Assembly (NCBI RefSeq): GCF_028209625.1 | Contig: NZ_JAQLDU010000013.1 | Location: 28,276-92,275 of the forward strand | Source of the DNA: Collinsella aerofaciens | GTDB taxonomy: Bacteria; Actinomycetota; Coriobacteriia; Coriobacteriales; Coriobacteriaceae | Direction: 5' to 3' | Length of the DNA: 64,000 nucleotides | Part shown: piece by piece, positions 25,478-33,919 of the stretch | How positions within the stretch are numbered: the stretch's first letter is position 1 | How the letters are laid out: every line of letters starts with the position of its first letter | The notes under the pieces: model-generated | Told to the model about the DNA's origin: nothing | The model's database searches: none | The model's input: the letters and a program-made list of their open reading frames with translations, nothing else | Program-made: the position numbers and the translations under genes

Positions 25478-26779
25478 CTACCTGATATGCGCGGGTTTTT
25501 CGCCCCAGTAGAAGCGGCAGAAGGCTCTTTTGCGCTTTTGGGGTTTACCTACGAGTTCCATGGTGGCGATGGCGATGTCTTCGGCTGCGCGGGGACGGCG
25601 CAGTACTTCGCCATTGATGAGCAATGCCTTGAGCGACTCGGGATGATCATGGAGATGGCGCAGGGTTACGATGAGCTCTCGTGCCGTGGTGACGTGCATG
25701 CTGGCGCCCATGCCGGTGAGCATGGTGGTGTTGGCCTTTTCCTGGCCATAGGACTTGCCCAGCAGGATCATCGGCAGGTGTGCGCACAGGCATTCGGTGA
25801 CGGTGAGTCCGCCCGATTTGAGAATTGCCAGGTCGCAGCCGTGCATAAGCGCTGCCATATCATCGACATAGTCCAGAACCGTGACGTTTTCGAGCTTCAT
25901 GGCGTCGAAGAGCGTTTTGAGGCGGGTGGCATATTCGGTGTCTTTGCCCGGCAAAAAGACAAAGTGCATGTCTTCGAAGCTGCGTAGGAAGGGGAGGGTG
26001 CGGTCCATCTCCGCGCGAAAGCGAACGTACGGTTGAGGCAAGCTGGCACCGGCCATTACCAGCACGACGGTCTTGTCGGTGGGGAGGTTGAACTTAGCTA
26101 GCTCTTCCTCGCGATCGTAATCCGTGTCGAATCCGGCGCGAATAGGAATGCCGGTAATGCGAATCTTTGTCTCGAGCACCTTGCGCGGACGCAGCGTTTC
26201 GGCCATAAATTCGTTGGCAACACAGAATAAATCGGTGTCCTTGTGGGGCCACCATCCCTCGACTTCGTAGTCGGTCGGTACGCAGATGACCGGATAATCG
26301 ATACCCGTAATTACGCGGGCGCCCACGGCAACATTGGCTGCTGTGATGTGCGTTGCAACCACGGCTATGGGCCTGCGGCTACGAATATATTCGTTGAAGG
26401 CGGGGAACATAATTCGCGACCATGCCGTTCCGCCACCCCAGAGAAGATGTCCCGTAAGCGTATATCGCCAGGTCAGGTCGTAAATGGGGCGCGTGGCTCC
26501 CGTAAAAGAAGCCGCGGTCTTATTGCCGTCGAATTTAATACGTCCAAAATCAAGGATATCGAGCACTTCAATCTCAATATCCTCGGGGATGCCATTGGTG
26601 CCGCGGATGAGGTCGAATGCCTGCGCTATCGCATTTGCGGCGGCCTTGTGGCCCGAGCCAACGGAGGCGTGCACGATGGTCACGAGAGGTTTTTGTTGAG
26701 CCAGGAGCGTGGTTTGCTCCGATTGGGGAGTGCTGTGCGTGAGCAGGGGAGCGTCGTCACTCGTCTGCGCCTGGTCCAT
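25478..26779 (-). CDS. Processive diacylglycerol glycosyltransferase-like protein (UgtP/MGDG synthase type, GT28)
   Basis: 433-residue glycosyltransferase related to UgtP and plant MGDG synthases, which add glucose or galactose to diacylglycerol to make membrane glycolipids and lipoteichoic acid anchors. Seen are the N-terminal MGDG-synthase segment with VGSGHKAAANAI, VICVPTDYEVEGWW and the C-terminal donor-binding part ILKSGGLTVTECLCAHLPMI. The ATG at 26779 is used because AAGGGGAG lies 7 bases upstream; an in-frame ATG 13 codons earlier lacks this. It runs convergently to dut. Lipid and sugar specificity cannot be read from sequence. Confidence 0.82.
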   Translation of the reverse strand: MDQAQTSDDAPLLTHSTPQSEQTTLLAQQKPLVTIVHASVGSGHKAAANAIAQAFDLIRGTNGIPEDIEIEVLDILDFGRIKFDGNKTAASFTGATRPIYDLTWRYTLTGHLLWGGGTAWSRIMFPAFNEYIRSRRPIAVVATHITAANVAVGARVITGIDYPVICVPTDYEVEGWWPHKDTDLFCVANEFMAETLRPRKVLETKIRITGIPIRAGFDTDYDREEELAKFNLPTDKTVVLVMAGASLPQPYVRFRAEMDRTLPFLRSFEDMHFVFLPGKDTEYATRLKTLFDAMKLENVTVLDYVDDMAALMHGCDLAILKSGGLTVTECLCAHLPMILLGKSYGQEKANTTMLTGMGASMHVTTARELIVTLRHLHDHPESLKALLINGEVLRRPRAAEDIAIATMELVGKPQKRKRAFCRFYWGEKPAHIR

Positions 26780-26897
26780 CGATAACTCCCCTTCAGCTTT
26801 GTAATACGGATTTATCATTGTAGTGCATGAGTGTCACGTTCACGTAAATTTGGGTATGAGCGCAAAGAACGTCAATGTTTCGACGAGAGGATGTTCC

Positions 26898-27836
26898 ATG
26901 ACTACCGATCAGCCGATCGATGTTGCGATTATCGGTGGCGGCCCCGCGGGCTATGCTGCCGCCATTTATGCTGCGCGTGCCAACCTGACGACGACCGTGA
27001 TTGAGCAGGGCATGTCGGGAGGGCAGATCGCCACAACCAATGAGGTCGAGAACTATCCGGGTTTCCCGCTCCTGAGTGGCGCCGAACTTGGCGAGCGTTT
27101 TCAGCAGCATGCAGAGGGCCTGGGAGCACAGGTTACATGGAGCATGGTTACGGGTATCGATTACGATGCCGATGCAGCGTTGTTTACGGTGCATCACGAT
27201 ATGGGCGATACGCTGGCCTCGAGCGTTATCGCTTGCATGGGTGCCACGCCGCGTCCGGCAGGTTTCGCAGGCGAGGATACGTATCGCGGTCGTGGCGTTT
27301 CATATTGCGCAACATGTGACGGCATGTTTTTCCGCGGCAAGCAGGTTTTTGTAATCGGTGGTGGCAATTCGGCATGCGAAGAGGCGCTGTTCCTGTCCGA
27401 CATTGCCAGCAGTGTGACCATCGTGCTGCGCCGCGACCAGTTTCGTGCGCCCGATGGTGTTGTTCAGAAAGTACTCGCAAAGGACAATATTACAGTTAGG
27501 TACCAAACTAGTATTGTGGAGCTATCGGGCGAAGCCATGCCAACGACGATTACCTTTAAGGACAATGCATCTGGCGAGACTCATACCGAGTCATTTGAAC
27601 CTGGCTCGTTTGGCATCTTTGTCTTTACGGGGATGCTGCCGCATACCGAGCTGGTTGAGCATCTAGTCGATCTGGCTCCTGACGGCGGCATTGTCACCGA
27701 CGATTCGATGGCCACCCGTACGCCCGGCTTATTCGCAGCCGGCGATATCCGTTCCAAGCGTTTACGCCAGGTTGTGACCGCCGTTTCGGACGGAGCCATA
27801 GCAGCAACGAGCGCATACGCGTTTCTCCGTGAATAA
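26898..27836 (+). CDS. trxB: Thioredoxin reductase (NADPH)
   Basis: FAD/NADPH enzyme reducing thioredoxin. The 312 residues carry the FAD-binding GGGPAG (13-18), the redox-active CATC (C137, C140), the NADPH-binding GGGNSA segment and the C-terminal FAAGDIR motif. The ATG at 26898 follows GAGAGGA; an earlier ATG (26823) gives residues foreign to the family. It is monocistronic, closed by a strong terminator. Confidence 0.93.
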   Translation: MTTDQPIDVAIIGGGPAGYAAAIYAARANLTTTVIEQGMSGGQIATTNEVENYPGFPLLSGAELGERFQQHAEGLGAQVTWSMVTGIDYDADAALFTVHHDMGDTLASSVIACMGATPRPAGFAGEDTYRGRGVSYCATCDGMFFRGKQVFVIGGGNSACEEALFLSDIASSVTIVLRRDQFRAPDGVVQKVLAKDNITVRYQTSIVELSGEAMPTTITFKDNASGETHTESFEPGSFGIFVFTGMLPHTELVEHLVDLAPDGGIVTDDSMATRTPGLFAAGDIRSKRLRQVVTAVSDGAIAATSAYAFLRE

Positions 27837-27876
27837 GTACGATAATATATCTTATGTAAGGTTGCTATCTTTAAAC

Positions 27877-27919
27877 AAAGTGGTTGGACGATGCATCAAT
27901 GTGTTGTCCAACCACTTTT
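27877..27919 (+). terminator. Intrinsic terminator after trxB
   Basis: Perfect 13-bp stem (27877-27889 AAAGTGGTTGGAC with 27906-27918) followed by T and A-rich sequence. The loop is 16 bases. Confidence 0.8.
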
Positions 27920-27941
27920 ACTTGCCGGCTATGTGGTATGT

Positions 27942-27963
27942 AAAACTAGATAACCTAGAATAC
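27942..27963 (+). promoter_or_regulatory. CTAGA direct repeat upstream of the DUF1836 gene
   Basis: AAACTAGATAACCTAGAATA contains two CTAGA half-sites in direct orientation about 30-45 bp before the start of the DUF1836 gene. A CTAG-based inverted repeat occurs upstream of the neighbouring degV gene. Candidate operator for the DUF1836 protein; inference only. Confidence 0.35.
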
Positions 27964-27990
27964 AATATAGAAAATGAACGGAGGACCTTT

Positions 27991-28602
27991 ATGAACCACG
28001 TTAAACACGTTATTCCGATGTCCGATTCGTCGGTCAGCATTAAGCCTGAGGATATTCAGCCCACTGTGCTGCCCGATGCATTTATTCAGTCCGAAATCGT
28101 GCGCAAACTCAATACGTTGAGTCTGCCGCGCTATGACCAGTTGCCCAATGTGACGCTCTACCGCGACCAGGTTATTGAGTATGTTGCGCTGTGGATGGAG
28201 CCGCTGTCCATTTGCGTTGAGCACCCTGTCATTACACCATCGATGATCAATAACTACGTGAAGGTCGGCTTGGTGCCTGCTCCGGTCAAAAAGCAATATG
28301 GCCGCGAGCAGATTGCCCGCCTGATCGCTATCTGCCTCTTTAAGCAGGTCTTACCTATTGCTGCGGTGCAGGCACTCTTTAACATTCAGCGTTTGAGCTA
28401 CGATGCCCCGACGGCCTTCGATTATGTGGTCGATCAGCTCGAGGCATCGATTCGTTCGGCGTTTTCCGTCGAGCAGACGCCGGTTCCCGATACGGCGCAT
28501 CAGGTAACGCGTGAGTCGCTGCTTGTGCGCAGTGCGGTTTCATCCTTCGTTTCGAAAGCGTACCTGATGAGCTATCTAAAGTTTAATGGGTTTAATAGCT
28601 AG
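27991..28602 (+). CDS. DUF1836 domain protein (predicted MerR-like DNA-binding protein)
   Basis: 203 residues matching the DUF1836 family. The central part (SMINNYVKVGLVPAPVKKQ, then YGREQIARLIAICLFKQVLP) resembles a MerR-type HTH in which a wing follows a tyrosine-glycine turn. Function unknown; a transcription factor is likely. The ATG at 27991 sits 7 bases after GGAGG, and upstream residues are not family-like. It is convergent with degV across a shared terminator. Confidence 0.75.
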   Translation: MNHVKHVIPMSDSSVSIKPEDIQPTVLPDAFIQSEIVRKLNTLSLPRYDQLPNVTLYRDQVIEYVALWMEPLSICVEHPVITPSMINNYVKVGLVPAPVKKQYGREQIARLIAICLFKQVLPIAAVQALFNIQRLSYDAPTAFDYVVDQLEASIRSAFSVEQTPVPDTAHQVTRESLLVRSAVSSFVSKAYLMSYLKFNGFNS

Positions 28603-28614
28603 CCGACGTATAAA

Positions 28615-28661
28615 ACGGGCGGAACAAAGGGCTATCTGCCACTTTGTCCCGCCCGTATTTT
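28615..28661. terminator. Bidirectional terminator between DUF1836 and degV genes
   Basis: 15-bp stem ACGGGCGGAACAAAG (28615-28629) with CTTTGTCCCGCCCGT (28642-28656), one mismatch, T-rich on the plus side (ATTTTTG) and A-rich before it, so it serves both converging genes. Confidence 0.85.
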
Positions 28662-28675
28662 TGCTTGGTTGGACG

Positions 28676-29542
28676 TTATTGGCCCGAAGCCACGCCCATG
28701 CCGTAGCCGATAATGAGCCCATGCATTTCGGCATAGTATGAATCTAGCCCGTTACAGGGCATGATGATAGTCTTGGAGCCTGGCCAGCGCTCCACAATTC
28801 GGCTGGCAAGTGCTTGGGCGCCTGCCTCATTCTCGACATGGTCGATAACGACCTCGCCGCCCGTAAAACCTTCGGCTTCCATGGTGTCGATGATCTTGTT
28901 GAGCATCTTCTTTTCGCCACGCGTGTGCCCGACGAGCTCGATTTTACCGGCCTCGCTCGCCGTGCCCAAAATGCGAATATTGAGCTTGTTGGCAATGACG
29001 CCGGCTGCCTTAGGAATGCGTCCTGCCTTTGCAAGGTTCTCGTAATTACACAGGCTAAAGAGAATCTTGCTGTTTTGCTCGAGACTGTCGAAGTAAGCGC
29101 AGGCGTCCTCAAAGGAAACGTCCGGGTTACTTGCAAGATAACGATCAAACAGCAAGAAGATCAGATCCATCTTGCCGCCTGCTGCCCGCGAATTGACCAG
29201 GTGAATCTGACGATTGGGCTCCTCGGCAAGTACCATATCGCGTGCCGTAGCGGCAGCGTTATAGCTTCCAGAGACACCCTCGGAGATTGGCATGCAGATC
29301 GTCTTGTCGGCGAGCTTAAAGAGCTCAGCCCACTCCCCCACGCTTGGGCAGGCGCTCGATGATGCGCTGGCTTCCGACTGAATGGCAACATTAAGCTCGT
29401 GAACATCGAGCAAAAGGTCGTCGACAAATTCGCGCTCCCCTACTCGAATTTTGAGAGGAGCGAATGCAAAGGTGGTACGGGGTGCAGTCGGTTGCCAATC
29501 GCGAAGATTGCAGCTCGAATCTGAGATAAGTGCCCAGCTCAT
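28676..29542 (-). CDS. DegV family fatty-acid-binding protein
   Basis: 288 residues of the DegV/FakB type, proteins that hold a fatty acid for phosphorylation by FakA. Seen are the N-terminal ALISDSSCNL, the PISEGVSGSYNAA loop that contacts the carboxylate, and the C-terminal lid region. No fakA is in the window. The start is supported by AAAGGA and a TATAAT (29572-29577, minus strand). A CTAG inverted repeat lies about 30 bp further upstream. Confidence 0.88.
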   Translation of the reverse strand: MSWALISDSSCNLRDWQPTAPRTTFAFAPLKIRVGEREFVDDLLLDVHELNVAIQSEASASSSACPSVGEWAELFKLADKTICMPISEGVSGSYNAAATARDMVLAEEPNRQIHLVNSRAAGGKMDLIFLLFDRYLASNPDVSFEDACAYFDSLEQNSKILFSLCNYENLAKAGRIPKAAGVIANKLNIRILGTASEAGKIELVGHTRGEKKMLNKIIDTMEAEGFTGGEVVIDHVENEAGAQALASRIVERWPGSKTIIMPCNGLDSYYAEMHGLIIGYGMGVASGQ

Positions 29543-29604
29543 TGAGGGTCCTTTCTAGTTGTTCCTCAACAATTATAGCTATCTTTTGGACAGATGCTGC
29601 GCAT

Positions 29605-29625
29605 ATCTAGTATTCAAAACTAGAT
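29605..29625. promoter_or_regulatory. CTAG inverted repeat upstream of degV
   Basis: ATCTAG-N9-CTAGAT, upstream of the degV promoter. It shares half-sites with the repeat before the DUF1836 gene, so the DUF1836 protein may bind both. No direct evidence. Confidence 0.35.
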
Positions 29626-29663
29626 TGTTGCTTACATGCAAAACGGGCGCTCGAGATAAAACA

Positions 29664-29696
29664 ATGGACCTCGCTCCCCAAGGATACGAGGTCCAT
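29664..29696 (-). terminator. Terminator of the NlpC/P60 gene
   Basis: ATGGACCTCG/CGAGGTCCAT stem (29664-29673 with 29687-29696); on the minus strand it is followed by TGTTTTAT. Confidence 0.75.
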
Positions 29697-29719
29697 CTTT
29701 GCTTGCTGAGCTAAACCAC

Positions 29720-30832
29720 TTAGTAGCGAACGAAAATATAATTGTTGTTCATGCCGGCGGCAACGGAGCTGATGATGACGCCCGTTTTGTAGTCGGAAGC
29801 ATGGATCATCTGACCATTACCGATATAAATGCCGGTATGGTAGGAGTTAACCACAACATCGCCGGGTTGCGGATCGGACACACGGGTCCAACCCATGAAG
29901 TCGACCGTGGTGCCCAGACGGCAGTAGCGTCCCGTGAGGCAATAGCTTACAAAACCGGAGCAGTCAAAGCTGTTCGGTCCAATGCCGCCCCAAGAATACG
30001 CATAGCCGAGCTTGCTGTAGGCGCGCGAAACAACGGAGCCACCATCAACAGACTGACTCGGTGCTGAAGGCGTGGGAGCCGGAGCGGGCGTGGGGGCAGG
30101 CTGCGGTGCGGGAGCCGGCGTGTTGCCGCCCTGGTTGTTGTTATTGTTGGTCTGGCCGCCATTGTTGGTGTTCTCGGTCGTACCGGCGGTGTCGTTGCTC
30201 ACCGTGGCCTTTTCGGCGGTGCTAGCATTAATGCCAGCCTGCAGCGCAGCGTTGGCCTCGGCCTCGGCAGCGAGCTCGGCCTGCAGCTGCGAATCCAGGG
30301 AGTTTACGACGTTCTGGGCTTCAGCCTGCTGGGCATTAAGCTCGTCGACCTTCTTTTGCGTGGTGGCGACGTTCTTCTCCTGCTCGGCCTGCTTATCGGT
30401 GAGCTGCTGCTTAAGCTCCTTGACCTCTTGAATGGTCTGAGCTTGCTTATCGGAAACTTTGCCGTAGTAGAACAGACGGTTGAGCATATCGCTCAGATCA
30501 TCGACACCCGTCAAAACCTGAAGCAGGCTCAGACCGCCGGTTTTGTACTCGCCGGCGACATAGGTCGAGAGCTTGGCCTGACCATCGGCGATCTCCTGCT
30601 GCTTTTGCGTGATCTCGCCGGCAGTCTGATCGAGCGCCTGCGTCTGCGTGGCAAGCTCATCGTAAATCTGCTGGGTTTGGGTGCCGATCTGCTCGAGTTT
30701 CGTACGAGCAGCGGCAAGGTCGGATGCGGTATCGGCGTAGGCAGGAGCCGCGAGGCCCAAGCCCAAAACACAAGCGAGGGTTGCCGTAGCAGCGCAGCGT
30801 GCCATGTTTTTGTGCGTGTTTGCTGTGCGCAT
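29720..30832 (-). CDS. Secreted NlpC/P60 peptidoglycan endopeptidase
   Basis: 370 residues: signal peptide (about 1-33, ending AYA), an extended coiled coil (about 36-200) like the PcsB/RipA autoinhibitory domain, a Thr/Asn then Pro/Ala linker (about 210-260), and a C-terminal NlpC/P60 cysteine peptidase. Catalytic residues are C291 (DCSG), H332 and probably H344. It is expected to cut D-Glu-DAP type bonds in cell-wall stem peptides during division. The gene is monocistronic with its own terminator; apt lies upstream. Confidence 0.92.
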   Translation of the reverse strand: MRTANTHKNMARCAATATLACVLGLGLAAPAYADTASDLAAARTKLEQIGTQTQQIYDELATQTQALDQTAGEITQKQQEIADGQAKLSTYVAGEYKTGGLSLLQVLTGVDDLSDMLNRLFYYGKVSDKQAQTIQEVKELKQQLTDKQAEQEKNVATTQKKVDELNAQQAEAQNVVNSLDSQLQAELAAEAEANAALQAGINASTAEKATVSNDTAGTTENTNNGGQTNNNNNQGGNTPAPAPQPAPTPAPAPTPSAPSQSVDGGSVVSRAYSKLGYAYSWGGIGPNSFDCSGFVSYCLTGRYCRLGTTVDFMGWTRVSDPQPGDVVVNSYHTGIYIGNGQMIHASDYKTGVIISSVAAGMNNNYIFVRY

Positions 30833-30864
30833 GTAGCTTCCTTTCCAGTAACTAAGGGTAACGG

Positions 30865-31395
30865 CTAGCCTACCGTCACCAGGCTAAAGAGCTCCACATC
30901 GTCATCAGACGGCGTGAGCTTCTCGCGCGGGTTGAGAAACGCAAGCTCAAGTATACAACCGTAACCGATAAGCTTTGCGCCCATATCTCGCACCAGTTTA
31001 CCTGTTGCCTCGACGGTTCCGCCCGTCGCGACCAAGTCGTCCAGAATCAACACGGTATCTTTAGAGCTGATAGCGTCGGCATGGATCTCAATTGAATCGG
31101 TGCCGTACTCGAGCTCGTAGCTCTGGCTTACGGTCTCGCGCGGCAGCTTGCCCGGTTTACGTGCGGGAACAAAGCCGGCGCCAAGGGCTACAGCCACCGG
31201 TACGCCAACCATAAAGCCGCGAGCCTCGGGACCCACGACCTTGGTGATCCCCATGCCGGCAAAGTGCTCGGCGAGGGCATCGGTCATGGCTTTGAGCGCC
31301 TCGGGATTGCCAAAGAGCGGCGTGATGTCTTTAAAGACGACTCCGGGCTCGGGATAGTCGGGGATGTCGACGATTTGAGATTCGAAGTCGTACAT
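30865..31395 (-). CDS. apt: Adenine phosphoribosyltransferase
   Basis: Purine salvage enzyme making AMP from adenine and PRPP. The 176 residues carry the family start IVDIPDYPEPGVVFKDITPL, the GFVPARKPGKLP loop and the PRPP-binding VLILDDLVATGGT. The ATG at 31395 follows GAAAGG; an ATG 5 codons earlier is less well placed. It lies 40 bp after the MerR gene. Confidence 0.95.
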   Translation of the reverse strand: MYDFESQIVDIPDYPEPGVVFKDITPLFGNPEALKAMTDALAEHFAGMGITKVVGPEARGFMVGVPVAVALGAGFVPARKPGKLPRETVSQSYELEYGTDSIEIHADAISSKDTVLILDDLVATGGTVEATGKLVRDMGAKLIGYGCILELAFLNPREKLTPSDDDVELFSLVTVG

Positions 31396-31435
31396 TGCAT
31401 GACCTTTCAATGAGTTGCCGAAATATCAGCAGCGG

Positions 31436-32314
31436 TTATTTGCCCGCGGTGACGGTGCCGGAGTGCGAAGGGGCGACGACCTTGAGCGGCTTTACGAGAG
31501 AATCCTCGTGCGAAGCAGGCGCGGCAGTTTCTTCGTTTTTGGCCTTGGTGGACTCGGAGCGAGCGATTTCCTCATCGAGTGCATCGATGTCGGCGTCCTC
31601 GACCACGGCGTTGAGCGACTCAAAAACGCGGTTTTTGAGCAGCGCGGTGTGCACGCCCTCCGTCAGGTCGTGAAGCTTCTTAAACGCACGCTCGAGCTTG
31701 GCGTCGCGCTCGTCATCGGAGGTATCCATGCCGAGCATGCTCACGAGCACCTGCTCAAACATCGAGGACTCGCGGTTGGCGGAAGACACGTACTGACGCA
31801 GGTTGCGCGGCTCGATATGGAAGCGTGACAGCTCGGAGCAGTAACGGATGATCGGAAAATCGCGACCATCGACGAGCTCACGATTCTGCGGACTCTTGAT
31901 GATGCGAATAAGGTCGTTCTCGGCGAGCGAGCGGATAAACGAAATCTCGACGCCCAACATATCGGGAATGGTCTCGATGGGATGCAGCTTTTGTTTAGTC
32001 TCCTTGGGCTCCGTCTTGAGCGGAACATCGGACAGTAAGCCCACCTCGTAGGCGAGCGTTGACAGGTCCGTAGCGTTTTCCAAGCGCTGCTTAATCACGT
32101 TGAGCGGCATGTAGCGGGTCTTCTGCAGGTGCAGAATGACCTCCAGGCGATCAACGTCCTCCTTGGAGTACTGACGGTATCCCTTAGGCGTACGATGAGG
32201 GGTAATGAGCCCCTCATCCTCTAGAAATCTAATTTTTGAGTTCGAAAGATCGGGGTATGCGCCTCGAAGAAGGTTGACGACTTGGCCGATACTCAAATAG
32301 TTGCGTTCGGCCAT
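31436..32314 (-). CDS. MerR family regulator, FtsR-like
   Basis: 292 residues with an N-terminal MerR winged HTH (about 7-75, SIGQVVNLLRGAYPDLSNSK, KGYRQYSKEDVDRL) and a second, degenerate HTH in the middle (about 115-165). The C-terminal tail is acidic and disordered. Actinobacteria carry a conserved MerR gene next to the FHA protein gene garA/odhI; in Corynebacterium this product, FtsR, activates ftsZ. Here too it lies 3 bp after an FHA gene, which supports the FtsR assignment. The target gene is not in the window. Confidence 0.8.
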   Translation of the reverse strand: MAERNYLSIGQVVNLLRGAYPDLSNSKIRFLEDEGLITPHRTPKGYRQYSKEDVDRLEVILHLQKTRYMPLNVIKQRLENATDLSTLAYEVGLLSDVPLKTEPKETKQKLHPIETIPDMLGVEISFIRSLAENDLIRIIKSPQNRELVDGRDFPIIRYCSELSRFHIEPRNLRQYVSSANRESSMFEQVLVSMLGMDTSDDERDAKLERAFKKLHDLTEGVHTALLKNRVFESLNAVVEDADIDALDEEIARSESTKAKNEETAAPASHEDSLVKPLKVVAPSHSGTVTAGK

Positions 32315-32317
32315 GCC

Positions 32318-32752
32318 CTACTCACCGGTTTCGATGCGCTCCGGCGTGCTCTCGTGGTAGATGAGCGTAAACGTACCGATCTGGACGGATGAACCATCGT
32401 GCAGCGGGGCTGCATTGACGATGGCACCGTCGACCCAGGTGCCATTGAGCGAGCCCAAGTCCTCGATGCGAGCCTGGAGCCCCTCACGAATAATGCGCGC
32501 GTGGCTGCGCGAAACGGTCATGTCATTGAGGAAGATGCCGTTCGCAGGATCGCGGCCGATGGTGGTCACGTCGTCCTCGAGCTCAAAGGCGGCACCAGTC
32601 TGCGGACCCTTGACGATGGACAGAACGGGGGCGGTGATGCGCACGTTGGCCATGAGGTCGGGAACGGTGACGTCGCTTGAAGGCACGCGGAATACGCAGG
32701 TAGCGTCAGCAGTCTTATCATTCTGAGGCATATTGTTAACCATGTTGTCCAT
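32318..32752 (-). CDS. FHA domain protein, GarA/OdhI-like
   Basis: 144 residues: an N-terminal flexible segment containing T18-C-V-F-R, then a forkhead-associated domain (about 43-135) with GRD (66-68), SRSHA (81-85) and a later NGT. GarA and OdhI have a TTSVFR motif whose threonines are phosphorylated by PknB/PknG, after which the protein folds on itself and stops inhibiting 2-oxoglutarate metabolism. The TxVFR remnant suggests the same switch. The start is placed at 32752 behind AGGGG. Confidence 0.8.
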   Translation of the reverse strand: MDNMVNNMPQNDKTADATCVFRVPSSDVTVPDLMANVRITAPVLSIVKGPQTGAAFELEDDVTTIGRDPANGIFLNDMTVSRSHARIIREGLQARIEDLGSLNGTWVDGAIVNAAPLHDGSSVQIGTFTLIYHESTPERIETGE

Positions 32753-32818
32753 GACAACCCCTAACTTATCGCGGACGTGCCGCAAATAATGAACCGTACG
32801 TAATCATACCCCAACGAA

Positions 32819-33523
32819 TCAGTCTTCGATTTCAGGGTTCAGAAAGTCGATGTCCTCGTCCTCGGGATGCGCGAGAGCCTGTTTAATGGCCACTCCGCCC
32901 TTAATGGAATAGATGACAGCCGTGAGCATGGAGAAGATCACGCCGCCGTACACAAAGAAGATGCCGAGGGGCACCGAGCTTCCGTTGAGGCCCGGGAAGG
33001 CCGTAAGGGTTGAAGGTAAAAGATGCAGGCCGTCAATAACGGGGAACCCGAGCAGCATGAGCGAGAAGCCGGTCATGAGCAGTGCAGTGGCAATCTTTCC
33101 GGGAAAGACGACATCGATGGGGCGACGGTGATAATGACGAACGATAAGCGTGCCGATGCCCAGATAGATGTCGCGGCCAATAATGAGCACGCAGACCCAG
33201 ATGGGCAGCTCTCCGCGGACCACCAGCCCAAGTACGCCGGTGAACAGCAGCGCACGGTCGCAGATGGGATCCATGACCTTGCCGAGCCACGAGACCGTCT
33301 TGGTCATGCGGGCGATCTGACCGTCCATCCAGTCGGTAGAGGCGGCAACGGCGTAGATAACGATGGCGATGACGCGGTTGTTATCCGTCACAAACAGGTA
33401 CAGAAATACCAGGGTGAGGATCAGGCGCGTAAAGGTGATGAAATTGGAGATCGTAAAGATCTTATTCGACGGGTAATCGGAAGTGCCGATAAGCTCCTTT
33501 TTGATCTTCTTTTTGATGCCCAC
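32819..33523 (-). CDS. CDP-alcohol phosphatidyltransferase (second PgsA-like gene)
   Basis: 234 residues, membrane protein with the signature DWMDGQIARMTKTVSWLGKV continuing MDPICDRA. M. tuberculosis has pgsA2 (Rv1822) close to garA (Rv1827) and the MerR gene Rv1828; the same three families adjoin here. The product may make phosphatidylglycerol phosphate, cardiolipin or another phosphatidyl-alcohol; sequence alone does not decide. The GTG at 33523 is chosen for its strong GGGGGAG; upstream residues are non-conserved. Confidence 0.8.
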   Translation of the reverse strand: MGIKKKIKKELIGTSDYPSNKIFTISNFITFTRLILTLVFLYLFVTDNNRVIAIVIYAVAASTDWMDGQIARMTKTVSWLGKVMDPICDRALLFTGVLGLVVRGELPIWVCVLIIGRDIYLGIGTLIVRHYHRRPIDVVFPGKIATALLMTGFSLMLLGFPVIDGLHLLPSTLTAFPGLNGSSVPLGIFFVYGGVIFSMLTAVIYSIKGGVAIKQALAHPEDEDIDFLNPEIED

Positions 33524-33865
33524 AGGACTCCCCCGCTGGTTAACGACAAAACTTTCGATACTATACCCGTTCCGGCGATGTCTATCCAGCGTAAGCATAG
33601 AGAGTCCAGACATATGGAGGATGCTACTGGGTTGTGCGGGATTCTGCATTTGTGTACATCAGCCTCCAAATATGACATTTTTCGGCATCTTTGATGGCTG
33701 ATGTACACGTTTTGATTCGGTGATTACATCTATCGGGAAAGTTGTTGCCTTAAGCAAATTAATCATGATGTGCGGGTCGAGAAGGGTTGGCGCCAAAAGA
33801 GCCCAACGGCCGTTACGGCTTCGTTAGAAACGCGCCCCACCATGGATGGTGAACCCGAAAGGTAA
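33524..33865. other. Non-coding spacer with a 13-bp inverted repeat
   Basis: No gene is seen. GTGTACATCAGCC (33652-33664) and GGCTGATGTACAC (33696-33708) form a perfect inverted repeat with a 31-base AT-rich loop. It sits between the PgsA-like operon and the GC-rich ABC module. There is no T-run, so it is not a plain terminator. Composition changes sharply to very GC-rich after about 33780. Confidence 0.6.
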
Positions 33866-33898
33866 GGCGCGCGGGCACGGCGACTCGGCCCGCGCGCC
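33866..33898 (+). promoter_or_regulatory. GC-rich leader hairpin before the ABC transporter operon
   Basis: Perfect 11-bp stem GGCGCGCGGGC/GCCCGCGCGCC (33866-33876 with 33888-33898), ending a few bases before the AGAGAAAGGA ribosome-binding site. No T-run. It could modulate translation of the first gene. Confidence 0.5.
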
Positions 33899-33919
33899 CG
33901 GAAGAGAAAGGATAAACCC

